Origin: Pseudomonas monteilii NBRC 103158 = DSM 14164
Lineage (GTDB): Bacteria; Pseudomonadota; Gammaproteobacteria; Pseudomonadales; Pseudomonadaceae
Assembly: GCF_000730605.1 (NCBI RefSeq)
Contig: NZ_BBIS01000052.1
Coordinates: 1-64,000, forward strand
DNA: 64,000 nucleotides
Direction: 5' to 3'
Shown here: positions 15,894 through 24,757 of the stretch, piece after piece
Position numbering within the stretch: the stretch's first letter is position 1
Layout of the letters: every line of letters begins with the position of its first letter
Notes under the pieces: model-generated
The model's database searches: none
Seen by the model: the letters and a program-made list of their open reading frames with translations, nothing else
What the model was told of the DNA's origin: nothing
Program-made: the position numbers and the translations under genes

Positions 15894-15992
15894 TTCCTGG
15901 TTCGCGCATCAAATTGGAAGGCTTCGCCGTGATCTCTGCGCGCCTGCCCGTCGCAATGACTGGCTGGTCTGGACTGGAATCCTATTGTCCTG

Positions 15993-16976
15993 TCAGGTAG
16001 AACTATCGGGCACCTGTGCGCCGAATTGCGGGACGATATGCTTGCCAATTTCCTCGATAACCTCTGCTGCGGGGCGTTTACCATACTTGAGGTTCAGGAT
16101 GACGTGATCTACACCGATTTCCTGAAGTGTATCCAGCAAGGTCCGAAGGTGGTTACGTCCTAGTCGGAATCCTAGATGGATATGCGAGGGCGGCGTGGAT
16201 GGGTGTTCGTCCAGGTTGATATAAAGCGATTGCAAGAACGGCTTGTAGATAGTGTCACACTGTTTAACTATTTCCTGTCTCCAATCCTCCACGATCAGTC
16301 GCTGTATTTTTGGCGGACGTGGATAGTTGATCCATCCATGGCTTTCACGTGCGATCCAATCGAGCGGCTGGCGGCTGTGTCCGGTTACGAATAGCGGTAT
16401 TTCCCGAGTCGTAGGTTTGGGAACGAGGTCGGCCCCCAGTAACTCGCCGTGACTCCAGCGAATGGGCTCGAAGTGTGTTCGATGGGCTTGGCGTATCACA
16501 TTGAAGTTTTCTTGAAAGGTCTCGCCACGCTTTTCTGGATCAATGCTGAATGCGGGAAACTCCACGGGACGATCGCCAGAGGCTACTCCCAGGAGCAAGC
16601 GACCTCCGCTCAACTGATCAATGCTCGCTGCGGCCTTTGCCGTGTGCAAGGGATTACGCAAAGTAAGGGCGATGGAGGCGGTGCCTAGTGCGATTTTTGT
16701 TGTATGGGCTGCGATGTAGCCCAGATACACCCAAGGGTCGAAAACCTGGCCGACATCACCGAAGCTTGGGTCCCTGAGCGGGACGTCGCGAAACCAGAGC
16801 GCCGAAAAACCAAGTGCCTCTGCACGTTTGGCCAGCGCGACCTGATCCAGCATGCGCGGTGTGTCACCCTCGAAAGCCTCCAGGGGAAAGAACAGCCCAA
16901 GGCTTAGATGACCCTGCCTGAAGGTCCGTTTGAATCCCCTATGCTCTTGGTAGGGGATCGTGCTCGGTTGGTACAT
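15993..16976 (-). CDS. LLM-class flavin-dependent oxidoreductase
   Basis: A 327-residue TIM-barrel protein of the luciferase-like monooxygenase class. Signs are LGLFFPLEAFEGDTPRMLDQ, ALGFSALWFRDVPLRDP, the IALGTASIALTLRNP strand and RLLLGVASGDRPVEF, where F420- or FMN-dependent members bind cofactor. In Pseudomonas the cofactor is FMN supplied by a reductase. It follows the OYE gene on the same strand after a hairpin. The substrate is unknown. Confidence 0.85.
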   Translation of the reverse strand: MYQPSTIPYQEHRGFKRTFRQGHLSLGLFFPLEAFEGDTPRMLDQVALAKRAEALGFSALWFRDVPLRDPSFGDVGQVFDPWVYLGYIAAHTTKIALGTASIALTLRNPLHTAKAAASIDQLSGGRLLLGVASGDRPVEFPAFSIDPEKRGETFQENFNVIRQAHRTHFEPIRWSHGELLGADLVPKPTTREIPLFVTGHSRQPLDWIARESHGWINYPRPPKIQRLIVEDWRQEIVKQCDTIYKPFLQSLYINLDEHPSTPPSHIHLGFRLGRNHLRTLLDTLQEIGVDHVILNLKYGKRPAAEVIEEIGKHIVPQFGAQVPDSST

Positions 16977-17005
16977 GCTTAACTTCCTCGGTCAGCAAAC
17001 GCTGA

Positions 17006-17033
17006 GCCACGCCCCTGAGTTATGGGGCGTGGC
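17006..17033. terminator. Hairpin between OYE and LLM genes
   Basis: GCCACGCCCC and GGGGCGTGGC are perfect 10-bp arms with an eight-base loop, just downstream of the OYE stop on the minus strand. No clean T-run follows, so it may reduce read-through or protect the OYE transcript end. Confidence 0.6.
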
Positions 17034-17042
17034 ATTGAGCGT

Positions 17043-18167
17043 TTAGGATTTGTAAGTCGGGTAGTCGGTGTAGCCCTTATCGGTACCGCCGTACATGCTG
17101 CTTGGATCAACTGGGTTAAGCGGCCAGTTGTTGGCGATACGAGCGGGCAGGTCGGGGTTCGCAATGAAGGGGCGACCAAAAGCGATCAGGTCGCCCCAGC
17201 CAGCTTTTATCACGCGATTTCCTCGTTCAGCGGTGTACTTGCCGGCATAGAGAATCTTGCCGCTGAAGGACTTACGAACATCTTCCCGGAACGTCTCAGG
17301 CAGCTCGGGGGCGTTTTCCCAATCGGCTTCGGCGAGCGACAGGTAGGCAATGCCCACTTCCTCGAGGATCTTCACGGCCTCGATGTAGGTTTGATGAGGA
17401 TCATCTTCGACCAGACCAAGGTAGACGCGGTCTTCGTCTGTGGTCGCGAACAGCGGGGCGAAGCGAACGCCAACGCGCTCCTTGCCGACAACACCAGCAA
17501 CGGCGAGGGTGATTTCGCGCAGGAAGCGAAGACGGTTCTGCAGCGAACCGCCATATTCATCATCACGCTGGTTGGTATGGGCCGAAATGAACTGGTTTAC
17601 CAGGTACCCGTTCGCGCAGTGAAGCTCCACCCCGTCAAAACCTGCGTCCAAAGCATTTCGGGCTGCTTGGGCGTAGAGCGCAACCAGTTCCTTTACCTCC
17701 GCGGTGGACAGAGCTCGTGGGGTCGAAGGGTCGGTCAGTGTACCCGTGCCGGGGCCAGTTTCGATGAACACCTTGACGTTGTCCGCGCGGATGGCTGATG
17801 GCGCGATGGGCGCTTCACCACCGGGTTGCAGCGATGTGTGCGACACGCGACCCACATGCCAAAGCTGAGCAAAGATGACCCCCCCTTCGGCGTGAACAGC
17901 GTCGGTGACCTTACGCCAGCCTTGTATCTGTTCCGGGCTATGAATGCCGGGTGTCCAGGCATAACCCTGTCCTCGGGGTTCGATCTGTGTGCCCTCGGTC
18001 ACCATGAAGCCAGCACCGCTGCGCTGACGGTAATACGTGGCCATCAGGTCGTTCGCAATATTGCCGGGTTGGGAGCTGCGTGAACGCGTCAGTGGCGGCA
18101 GAACGATACGGTTCTTGAGGGTGTATGGGCCCAGCTGAGTGGTTTTGAAAAGTTCTGATTGTGCCAT
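17043..18167 (-). CDS. Old-yellow-enzyme alkene reductase (NemA/XenB-like)
   Basis: A 374-residue FMN enzyme of the old yellow enzyme family. Landmarks are LKNRIVLPPLTRSR at the N-terminus, IFAQLWHVGRVSH, GVELHCANGYLVNQFISAHT (substrate-binding H and N pair), the QRDDEYGGSLQNR loop and DLIAFGRPFIANPDLPARI. It reduces activated C=C bonds, quinones or nitro compounds with NADPH. The start at 18167 (MAQSELFK) is preferred over 18203 because CAGGTAA lies before it and family members begin there. Confidence 0.9.
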   Translation of the reverse strand: MAQSELFKTTQLGPYTLKNRIVLPPLTRSRSSQPGNIANDLMATYYRQRSGAGFMVTEGTQIEPRGQGYAWTPGIHSPEQIQGWRKVTDAVHAEGGVIFAQLWHVGRVSHTSLQPGGEAPIAPSAIRADNVKVFIETGPGTGTLTDPSTPRALSTAEVKELVALYAQAARNALDAGFDGVELHCANGYLVNQFISAHTNQRDDEYGGSLQNRLRFLREITLAVAGVVGKERVGVRFAPLFATTDEDRVYLGLVEDDPHQTYIEAVKILEEVGIAYLSLAEADWENAPELPETFREDVRKSFSGKILYAGKYTAERGNRVIKAGWGDLIAFGRPFIANPDLPARIANNWPLNPVDPSSMYGGTDKGYTDYPTYKS

Positions 18168-18206
18168 TTTGTTTACCTGCATATCTAAAATAGTCGATGT
18201 CATGGG

Positions 18207-18422
18207 TCAAAAAATATGGATCAACGAGGTCGGAAGAGTCCGAGCGGTCCAGGTCACGAAGGCGCGCTGTGCGCCCTGCACCGCGCGGGCGACGTCGGCA
18301 GCTGTGGCGTTGATAATGTCGAGGGCTTCACCGTATTCGTCCGAAACTCACTGGTTGTCAATAAACAGGCCGTAGCTGCTGTCGGGAAGGTGATTCGGAT
18401 GGGTATCGCTGGAATCTTTCAT
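18207..18422 (-). pseudogene. Aldehyde dehydrogenase N-terminal remnant with nonsense codon
   Basis: An AGGAGG ribosome site precedes a 71-codon frame starting MKDSSD. It reads SSYGLFIDNQ, then TGA, then VSDEYGEALDIINATAADV and ARAVQGAQRAFVTWT. This is the start of an NAD-dependent aldehyde dehydrogenase, where FIDNQW is usual, so the TGA probably replaced TGG. The homology ends after TWTART, and the remaining over 400 residues are gone; OYE follows at once. It is a dead gene whose promoter may now drive OYE. Confidence 0.75.
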
Positions 18423-18484
18423 GGGACTACCTCCTGGGGTTTCTAGCGCGGTTATCGGTAGGCTATTCTCGATATTCATATATG

Positions 18485-18502
18485 TCAATATATTAATATT
18501 GA
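18485..18502. promoter_or_regulatory. AT-rich inverted repeat, possible operator of the lost dehydrogenase
   Basis: TCAATAT-ATTA-ATATTGA is a perfect repeat 63 bases before the aldehyde dehydrogenase remnant. It could still regulate OYE transcription by read-through. Confidence 0.45.
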
Positions 18503-18604
18503 TGCCGGCACGTACGCATGGTTCCACGCCCTTGCAGCTCACTTCTGGATCAGCTGGGAGCGCGCCGTGCTTCGCGCCAGGGTTGCCTATGCAGCCAGCT
18601 CCCT

Positions 18605-18830
18605 TGATTTTTTCATCAAGGAGGCTGGTTGCATCGACGAACACATCGACCACCCGCACCGGGTTGGTGTCCGCGACGTAGTCATCCAGGCTCTCGGGCA
18701 GCAGCGTGCTTTGGCCTCGATGTACTCCCTGGATAAAGCGCTTCATGGGCCGCCCCTGCTGAGTCTGAATCCTTCAAATCACAGCAAGGTCGATGCCAAC
18801 GTTTTTACACAGCCTGGGCCAATAGCGGAC
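18605..18830 (-). mobile_element. IS1182-family insertion sequence remnant (5' end only)
   Basis: On the minus strand, a frame starting at 18746 reads MKRFIQGVHRGQSTLLPESL and then DDYVADTNPVRVVDVFVD, the well-known start of IS1182-family transposases. After about 38 residues the match stops and the frame runs into unrelated sequence to 18348. Upstream, the stretch CGTTTTTACACAGCCTGGGC (18799-18818) looks like the terminal repeat of such elements. The rest of the IS, over 1 kb, is deleted. It cannot transpose by itself. Confidence 0.75.
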
Positions 18831-18853
18831 GATTGGCTGGCAGGTATGCATCG

Positions 18854-19768
18854 CTATGTCCCCAGGCCTTGGGGAAATAGCTCGGGGTTTGAGAAAGCCT
18901 GCTTAAGATGGTCGTACACCAATCGCACCCGCTTCGATACAGGACCCTGCTGCGGGCGGTATATGAACAGATCCCATGGTGCTGGAGCGTGATCAGCCAA
19001 AACGGCAACCAGCTTTCCTGACCGCAGATGAGGCTCAGCCAGATAGGCAGGAATTTGGCCAAAACACATGCCTGCCAGGGTGGCTTCCAATTCCGTATCT
19101 GGATCATCACAGATAAGCGCTGGCTGCCTGGGCGTGAATGTTTGCCCGTCGGCAAATAGCCAAGGCCAAGGGCGACCATTTTTCTGGTCGATCAGGACTG
19201 AAAGTGGCAGCTGAGCCAAGGCATCCAGAGATCCAGGTATTGCCTTTTGCTCTATTAGCGCCGGGCTTGCGACAACGTAAAACGGCACGGGAGCTAAGGC
19301 CCGTGCGACGTAGCGCCGGTCGCGAATAACACCCACCCTGATGCCAATATCGATATGCGCCTCAACGGCATCGGTCATCTGATCTTCCAGGCGGAGATCG
19401 AATTGCAGGTCTGGATGTGCTGCGGCCAAGGGCTGAAGAAACGGTATTAAGAAGCGCCTGCCAATAGCATGTGGAGCCGTGATCCCCACCCTCCCTGACA
19501 GCTCAGGTTCCATCCTGTGCGACCGGAATAGCGTGTCGAAATGCTCCAGAGCTGATCTGGCATCTTTGGCGTAATCCTGACCGAAAGCAGTGATGCTCAC
19601 CTGGCGGGTATTACGGTGAAACAGCGATTCGCCAAGCTCCGTTTCCAGGGCTTGAATGGCTCGGGTAACCCCTTGCGGGGAGATACCTAATCGGGTTGCC
19701 GCTTCGCGGAAGCTACCTGCCTCTGCTGCTGTGCAAAAAATCCTGACCATCTCCATGCGGTTAAGCAT
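18854..19768 (-). CDS. LysR-family regulator
   Basis: A 304-residue LysR regulator. The N-terminal HTH reads FREAATRLGISPQGVTRAIQ and ALETELGESLFHRNTRQVSI, followed by an effector domain with GRVGITAPHAIGRRFL. It is divergent from the short-chain dehydrogenase gene with 143 bases between the starts and a T-N11-A-like repeat there. It therefore most likely activates that dehydrogenase in response to an unknown small molecule. Confidence 0.88.
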   Translation of the reverse strand: MLNRMEMVRIFCTAAEAGSFREAATRLGISPQGVTRAIQALETELGESLFHRNTRQVSITAFGQDYAKDARSALEHFDTLFRSHRMEPELSGRVGITAPHAIGRRFLIPFLQPLAAAHPDLQFDLRLEDQMTDAVEAHIDIGIRVGVIRDRRYVARALAPVPFYVVASPALIEQKAIPGSLDALAQLPLSVLIDQKNGRPWPWLFADGQTFTPRQPALICDDPDTELEATLAGMCFGQIPAYLAEPHLRSGKLVAVLADHAPAPWDLFIYRPQQGPVSKRVRLVYDHLKQAFSNPELFPQGLGT

Positions 19769-19782
19769 GTTGCCCTCCCATT

Positions 19783-19801
19783 TATTCCATATTCAGGAAT
19801 A
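19783..19801. promoter_or_regulatory. LysR-type box in the divergent promoter
   Basis: TATTCC-ATATTCA-GGAATA is a perfect 6-bp inverted repeat with a seven-base spacer (T-N11-A geometry) 15 bases before the lysR start. Confidence 0.55.
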
Positions 19802-19911
19802 GCTTAATCCAATCATTTCCATTTATTGAGATCAATCATGGGGCTAAGGTTTGTGCACTGCCAGGTTAACCAGCCATGGCGAAGTACAAACCCGCCGATG
19901 AGGTTCTCAAC

Positions 19912-20655
19912 ATGAGCAATAACATTTCTGGAAAAGTTGTCGTTATCACCGGCGCCAGCAGTGGCTTGGGTGAAGCGACTGCACGCCACCTTGCTGCGCT
20001 TGGCGCGCGCGTAGTGCTGGCCGCACGCCGCAAAGATAAACTCGACGCATTGGTGACTGAGCTGACCAATGCAGGTGGTCAGGCAATCGCGTATCAGACC
20101 GATGTCACCTCTCAGGAAGAGGTCAAAACGCTCATTCAAGGTGCCGTGGACACCTACGGGCGCATAGATGTACTGGTCAACAATGCCGGGCTGATGGCGA
20201 TTGCACCGCTCAGTGATGCTCGCACTGACGAGTGGGATCGCATGATCGACATCAACATCAAGGGGCTGCTGTACGGAGTCGCGGCTGCATTGCCGGTCTT
20301 CCAGAAACAAAACAGTGGCCACTTCATCAACATCGCATCGGTTGCAGGCCTGAAGGTATTCAGCCCTGGCGGCACGGTGTACAGCGGCACCAAGTTTGCT
20401 GTGAGGGCCATCTCCGAAGGACTGCGTCACGAAGTCGGTGGCAGCATTCGCACCACGACTATCGAACCGGGTGCCGTGGACTCCGAGTTGAAATTCGGCA
20501 GTTCCCACCAGCAGAGCCGCGACTTCGTGGTGGACTTCTACAAGCAAGCAATTCCCGCCGAATCCGTCGCACGGGCTATCGCCTTTGCGATTGAACAGCC
20601 TGCTGACGTGGATGTTAACGAGATCGTTCTGCGCCCAACCGTGCAGGAATTCTAA
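19912..20655 (+). CDS. Short-chain dehydrogenase/reductase
   Basis: A 247-residue classical SDR. The cofactor-binding stretch is VVITGASSGLGEATARHLA (about residues 9-27), with NNAG, a catalytic serine in INIASVAG and the YSGTK pair (Y and K). R after the second strand (ARR) favours NADP. The start at 19912 follows GAGG; the 12 extra residues from 19876 are not typical of the family. It is controlled by the divergent LysR gene. The substrate is unknown. Confidence 0.88.
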   Translation: MSNNISGKVVVITGASSGLGEATARHLAALGARVVLAARRKDKLDALVTELTNAGGQAIAYQTDVTSQEEVKTLIQGAVDTYGRIDVLVNNAGLMAIAPLSDARTDEWDRMIDINIKGLLYGVAAALPVFQKQNSGHFINIASVAGLKVFSPGGTVYSGTKFAVRAISEGLRHEVGGSIRTTTIEPGAVDSELKFGSSHQQSRDFVVDFYKQAIPAESVARAIAFAIEQPADVDVNEIVLRPTVQEF

Positions 20656-20663
20656 TGAGTTGA

Positions 20664-20689
20664 GGGCCTGTCGCTTCGGCGTCAGGCCC
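20664..20689 (+). terminator. Hairpin after the SDR gene
   Basis: GGGCCTG and CAGGCCC pair around a 12-base loop containing CTTCGG. No T-run is present, so it is a weak terminator candidate. Confidence 0.5.
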
Positions 20690-20715
20690 CGCTTATCTGG
20701 AGTGAAAAGCGGTGA

Positions 20716-20940
20716 GTGCCACATGGCCCGGAAGAAAAGAAGCAAGCGCTCGATGCAGGTGCTGAATGCCCTGCAATTCTTCAGCAGCTTGCAGCTGTTC
20801 GTGGGGCTGACAACGGATTGATGGCAACGGTTATGGAGAGCTATCTACGGGAAGAGTTTCCCAGTAGCGAAATCAGGAGCGATTCGCAGAACAAGTCCAT
20901 TGACGAGACCATCTCCATCGTCCGCTCCTACCTGCGGTAG
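20716..20940 (+). pseudogene. frmR: FrmR formaldehyde sensor with internal deletion
   Basis: A 74-residue frame that starts PHGPEEKK and continues AECPAILQQLAAVRGADNGL, MATVMESYLREEF and ETISIVRSYLR: both ends of an FrmR/CsoR-family repressor. The family's first helix (between EEKK and AEC, usually about 24 residues with the DNA-contacting arginines) is reduced to QALDAG, so about 18 residues are missing without loss of frame. The sensing cysteine and histidine region is partly kept (C25 remains; the equivalent of H60 reads S in MESYL). The start is GTG. It probably no longer binds DNA, leaving frmA unrepressed. Expression of a damaged protein is still possible. Confidence 0.75.
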
Positions 20941-20999
20941 AGGCACCAGGGTGCCCTCGGTGAGGGAAAGTTTAGTTAGCTAGTAAAGGAAGCGACATC

Positions 21000-22109
21000 A
21001 TGAAATCACGTGCAGCAGTTGCCTTCGGGCCTGGAAAGCCACTGGAAATCGTCGAGATCGACGTCGAGCCGCCGCGCAAGGGCGAGGTGCTTGTCAGGAT
21101 CACGAATACCGGCGTTTGCCATACCGACGCCTTCACCCTGTCGGGCGAGGACCCGGAAGGCGTGTTCCCGGCGGTGCTGGGCCATGAGGGCGCCGGCATC
21201 GTGGTCGAGGTCGGCGAGGGCGTGACCTCGGTCAAGCCGGGTGACCACGTGATCCCGCTGTACACCGCCGAGTGCGGTGAGTGCCTGTTCTGCAAGAGCG
21301 GCAAGACCAACCTGTGCGTGGCGGTGCGCGCCACCCAGGGCAAGGGCGTGATGCCCGATGGCACCACCCGCTTCAGCTACAACGGCCAGCCGATCTACCA
21401 CTATATGGGCTGCTCGACCTTCAGCGAATACACGGTGGTGGCCGAAGTCTCGCTGGCCAAGATCAACCCGGACGCCAATCCCGAGCATGTCTGCCTGCTG
21501 GGCTGCGGCGTGACCACCGGCATCGGCGCCGTGCACAACACGGCCAAGGTGCAGCCGGGCGACTCGGTGGCCATCTTCGGCCTCGGCGGCATCGGTCTCG
21601 CTGCGATTCAGGGGGCACGCCAGGCCAAAGCGGGTCGCATCATCGCCATCGATACCAATCCGGCGAAGTTCGATCTGGCTCGTACCTTCGGCGCGACCGA
21701 ATGCCTCAATCCGAAGGACTTCGACAAGCCGATTCACGAGGTTCTGATCGAGATGACCGGCTGGGGTGTCGATCACACCTTCGAGTGCATCGGCAACGTC
21801 GACGTGATGCGTTCGGCTCTGGAAGCTGCCCACCGTGGCTGGGGCCAGTCGATCGTCATCGGCGTGGCTGGTGCTGGCAAGGAAATTTCGACCCGCCCGT
21901 TCCAGTTGGTCACCGGTCGCACCTGGAAGGGGTCGGCTTTCGGCGGGGTCAAGGGGCGCACCCAACTCCCGGGCATGGTGGAAGACGCAATGAAAGGCGA
22001 GATCGATCTCGCCCCGTTCGTCACCCACACCATGGGCCTCGACGACATCAACAAGGCCTTCGACCTGATGCATGAAGGCAAGTCGATTCGCACGGTGATC
22101 CACTACTGA
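21000..22109 (+). CDS. frmA: Class III alcohol dehydrogenase / S-(hydroxymethyl)glutathione dehydrogenase
   Basis: A 369-residue zinc enzyme that oxidises S-(hydroxymethyl)glutathione (formaldehyde plus glutathione) to S-formylglutathione, and can reduce S-nitrosoglutathione. Catalytic zinc ligands lie in GVCHTD and GHEGAG and in GCGVTTG; the structural zinc loop is CGECLFCKSGKTNLC. The NAD site is GLGGIG with D after the second strand (AIDTNP). It follows the damaged frmR by 59 bases, with AAGGAAG before the ATG. The S-formylglutathione hydrolase gene that normally follows is absent here. Confidence 0.95.
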   Translation: MKSRAAVAFGPGKPLEIVEIDVEPPRKGEVLVRITNTGVCHTDAFTLSGEDPEGVFPAVLGHEGAGIVVEVGEGVTSVKPGDHVIPLYTAECGECLFCKSGKTNLCVAVRATQGKGVMPDGTTRFSYNGQPIYHYMGCSTFSEYTVVAEVSLAKINPDANPEHVCLLGCGVTTGIGAVHNTAKVQPGDSVAIFGLGGIGLAAIQGARQAKAGRIIAIDTNPAKFDLARTFGATECLNPKDFDKPIHEVLIEMTGWGVDHTFECIGNVDVMRSALEAAHRGWGQSIVIGVAGAGKEISTRPFQLVTGRTWKGSAFGGVKGRTQLPGMVEDAMKGEIDLAPFVTHTMGLDDINKAFDLMHEGKSIRTVIHY

Positions 22110-22383
22110 CCGCCCACTTGTGCAGCAGAATTTCCCGCAGCTTCGACCAATGCTCATCGCTGAGCAGTAATCGGGGCATTGCAAGCTCGTATCGATGTTG
22201 GGTCAGAGCTTCAACGATACGGGCTTGCTCTTATAAATCAATGGGTTAGCGCGAAATGGCAACAGACCCTAGCAAACCAGTTCAAATAACGTGGCGCAGT
22301 AGTTTTGTCAGGTCCAAATGCGCCGTTTGGCCTGCGTCAGTTTCCCGGCGGTCTCCAGCTGTACATACACCAAACGCCTCTGG
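22110..22383. other. Gene-free stretch after frmA
   Basis: About 270 bases with no supportable gene and no obvious remnant of an esterase (fghA). It separates frmA from the convergent GlxA-type regulator. Confidence 0.5.
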
Positions 22384-23346
22384 TCATCCACCGCGTCGCA
22401 ACTCCCTGACACCTCTGCCCAGCTTGCGGCGCAACAGGGCCCGCAGGGTCACCCCATCCGAGTACCCGACCTGTGCGGCGACTTGGTCGACGCTCGCGTT
22501 TCCGGTGCGCAAGAGATGGACGGCATGCTCCACGCGCAGGTCCTGAAAATACGACAGGGGTGTCTTGCCCAAAACGCTTTGCAGCCGCCGCGCCAAGGTG
22601 CGCTCGCTTGTGCCCGCGGCGCTGGCCGCCTCGGCCAGGGAGAACCCCTTCGCGAGCTGACTTCTGGCCCAGCACTCGAAGCGCTCCACCATCGGGTCGG
22701 TATGCGCAAGGTGGTCGGGAATCACGAACTCGGCTTGCGAACTGCGTGCCTCGACCAGCAGATAGCGTGCCACCAGGGCCGCCAGCGCCGGACTGCGCTC
22801 CCGGATGATGCGCAAGGCCAGGTCGACGTGGGCCAAAGCGGCACCAGCGGTGGTGAAGCGTGTCGAGTTCACGATCATGCGTGACTCGTCCAGCTTGACG
22901 TTCGGATAGCGCTGCCGAAACATCGGCCCCAGCCACCATGACGTCGTCGCACGATGCCCATCAAGCAGGCCGCTCTCTGCAAGCAAGAAGCTACCGGAGC
23001 AAGCGGCACCTAGGTGCGCGCCAGCGGTGGACCACTGCTGTAGCGCCGCGACCGCGTCGGGCACGTCGGGGCGTGTGAGCCGAGCCGAGAGCGTGTCAGG
23101 CATCTTGTCGCCAAACGCGGGCACGAGCACGACGTCTGGTTTCGGCACACTACGCGCAGGGACCACGGGGACCGTCAAGCCTTGCGCAGTTCGGATGCGA
23201 TGCCGCACGCCCACCAGCGTGAGCTCTATGTGCGCGGGAGTCTGTGGCAGCGAGCCCGCCATCGCATTGGCCAAGCCCACTGTGTCGGTGAGCGCCGCAA
23301 GCCCCAGATCAAACACGCCATCACAAACAAGGATGTGGAGTTTCAT
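22384..23346 (-). CDS. GlxA-family AraC-type regulator
   Basis: A 320-residue regulator. It has a DJ-1/PfpI-like amidotransferase-fold sensor domain (ILVCDGVFDLGLAALTD; nucleophile-elbow-like GAACSGSFLLAESGLL) and a C-terminal AraC double HTH (FSLAEAASAAGTSERTLARR and VDQVAAQVGYSDGVTLRALL). The start at 23346 (MKLHILV) fits the family. It is divergent from the small monooxygenase gene with a palindrome between them, so it probably controls that gene and itself. Confidence 0.88.
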   Translation of the reverse strand: MKLHILVCDGVFDLGLAALTDTVGLANAMAGSLPQTPAHIELTLVGVRHRIRTAQGLTVPVVPARSVPKPDVVLVPAFGDKMPDTLSARLTRPDVPDAVAALQQWSTAGAHLGAACSGSFLLAESGLLDGHRATTSWWLGPMFRQRYPNVKLDESRMIVNSTRFTTAGAALAHVDLALRIIRERSPALAALVARYLLVEARSSQAEFVIPDHLAHTDPMVERFECWARSQLAKGFSLAEAASAAGTSERTLARRLQSVLGKTPLSYFQDLRVEHAVHLLRTGNASVDQVAAQVGYSDGVTLRALLRRKLGRGVRELRRGG

Positions 23347-23348
23347 GG

Positions 23349-23368
23349 CAACAATGATATCAATGTTG
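23349..23368. promoter_or_regulatory. Imperfect palindrome in the GlxA/monooxygenase promoter
   Basis: CAACAATGATATCAATGTTG is symmetric except for one base pair in each arm. It directly abuts the regulator start codon and lies about 95 bases before the monooxygenase gene. Confidence 0.5.
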
Positions 23369-23460
23369 TCATTATTGTCTATAGAGATGGCTGTCATGAC
23401 GACTTAGACTGCAGGCTCATTGATCCATTCACCTAACCCATTCACCCAAAGGATTACAGT

Positions 23461-23763
23461 ATGACCAAGCTCGCCCTGTTTGTTCGCCTCGAAGCCAAAC
23501 CCGGCCAGGAGGCTGCGCTTGCCGACTTCCTGGCCAGCGCACTGCCGCTCGCCAACGCCGAGTCCGGCACCACTGCCTGGTTCGCATTGAAGTTTGGCCC
23601 TTCGACGTTCGGTGTGTTCGATGCCTTTGCCGATGAGGCAGGTCGCCAAGCACATCTGAACGGCCAGATCGCCGCGGCCTTGATGACCAACGCCGCGACC
23701 TTGCTCAGTTCTCCGCCCAATATCGAGAAGGTCGAACTGCTTGCAGCCAAACTGCCTGCATGA
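23461..23763 (+). CDS. Putative quinol monooxygenase (ABM fold)
   Basis: A 100-residue ABM-domain protein. It has KLALFVRLEAKPGQEAALAD at the start, WFALKFGPSTFGVFDAFADE in the centre, and HLNGQIAAALMTNAATLL. It is close in layout to YgiN-like quinol monooxygenases and unrelated at residue level to the ABM protein at 13386. It is divergent from the GlxA-type regulator, a pairing common in proteobacteria, where it may respond to reactive aldehydes or quinones. Confidence 0.82.
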   Translation: MTKLALFVRLEAKPGQEAALADFLASALPLANAESGTTAWFALKFGPSTFGVFDAFADEAGRQAHLNGQIAAALMTNAATLLSSPPNIEKVELLAAKLPA

Positions 23764-24383
23764 CAACCCGGCCTTGACCCAATCAGGTCGCGCTGCAGGA
23801 TGGGGGGGCACAAGCTCTACGCAGCGTCCCCCCCCCCTCGATTGCACTTGCCCAGGGAGCTACCTTCCACAGCGACGGGGGGCAATATTGCAGCCAGAAC
23901 TTCCAAGCTGCGTCAGCAAGCAGGGGCAACATCAGGGCTGGCTGTGATGTTCCGATTCGTCGGGTAGTTATCGAGAAGTACCGACTGTTTGCAACGTGTC
24001 GGTATCGAGAGCCGTCTGGGCGAGCCAGATTTCCGGCCCATTGGAAGTCCGCAGTCCGCAAGCGCGGATCGATCGAGCGATTTGTTGAAAATCAACGACC
24101 TAGCATCGGGTCGTTCGGGCTAGTGAGGGTTTCTGGGGGGGCGTACCGATTCGAACTCCTGCAGGGGCTCGGTGGGGTGGAACCCTGCGCCAAACCTATG
24201 TAACTCAGCGCCTTGCGACCGCTGCAAACTCCTGCGGAAAGGTGCGGAATCCGGACCTTGATGCCCGCAATCCTACCAGTTCTGCCCTGGTCGGGTCACC
24301 AACCGAGCGCATCAGACAGGGCGCCAGTTCTATTCCCGTTTGGGAATTGAACCCGCGTCAGCATCCACTCATCCGACGTTCGA
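23764..24383. other. Gene-poor stretch with a C10 run
   Basis: About 620 bases without a credible gene. They contain ten consecutive C at 23828-23837 and several short, stop-rich frames. I see no tRNA or transposon end. Confidence 0.5.
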
Positions 24384-24750
24384 TCAGGCGGTGACGAACC
24401 GCTCCCGAAATGCTCGCCGGACCTGGTCGTAAGGCACAGGGCTGGTGGCGTGCGGGACCAGCGCGCTTCTGTCGCCGATGAGGTCGTTGATCCGGTAGGT
24501 GCAGTTTCCGGAGGGGTGCAGCATGCCGGCAATCACCCGGTCGGGATTCAGAACCCGCTCCTGGATCAGGCGTTCCAGCACGCTCTGGACCTACGGCCCC
24601 AAGCCAACGAACATGGCATCTTTCAGTTCTTCGACTTCCGCCGCGAAGTGCTACAGCAGGTACTTCCTCAGCAAGGGGTGCTTGGTCATATCCGGTGAGC
24701 CACGGTAATCGTCGTCCTTTACGAATACCGGATAGCGCAGACATTGATTT
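24384..24750 (-). pseudogene. 3' remnant of an unidentified enzyme gene with two amber codons
   Basis: One reading frame on the minus strand gives RYPVFVKDDDYRGSPDMTKH, PLLRKYLL, TAG, HFAAEVEELKDAMFVGLGP, TAG, VQSVLERLIQERVLNPDRV and MLHPSGNCTYRINDLIGDRS, ending FRERFVTA. The frame is continuous except for two TAG codons (from CAG and AAG by single changes, if Q and K are the ancestral residues). The HPSGNCTYRI block and the GP-x-VQ motif recall uracil-DNA-glycosylase-like proteins, but I am not sure of the family. The 5' half is lost at the LysR gene end. Confidence 0.6.
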
Positions 24751-24757
24751 TCGTGCG

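Noticed and set aside
23821..23840. C10 run as a phase-variation switch
   Set aside because: It lies in gene-free sequence with no frame or promoter that its length could switch.
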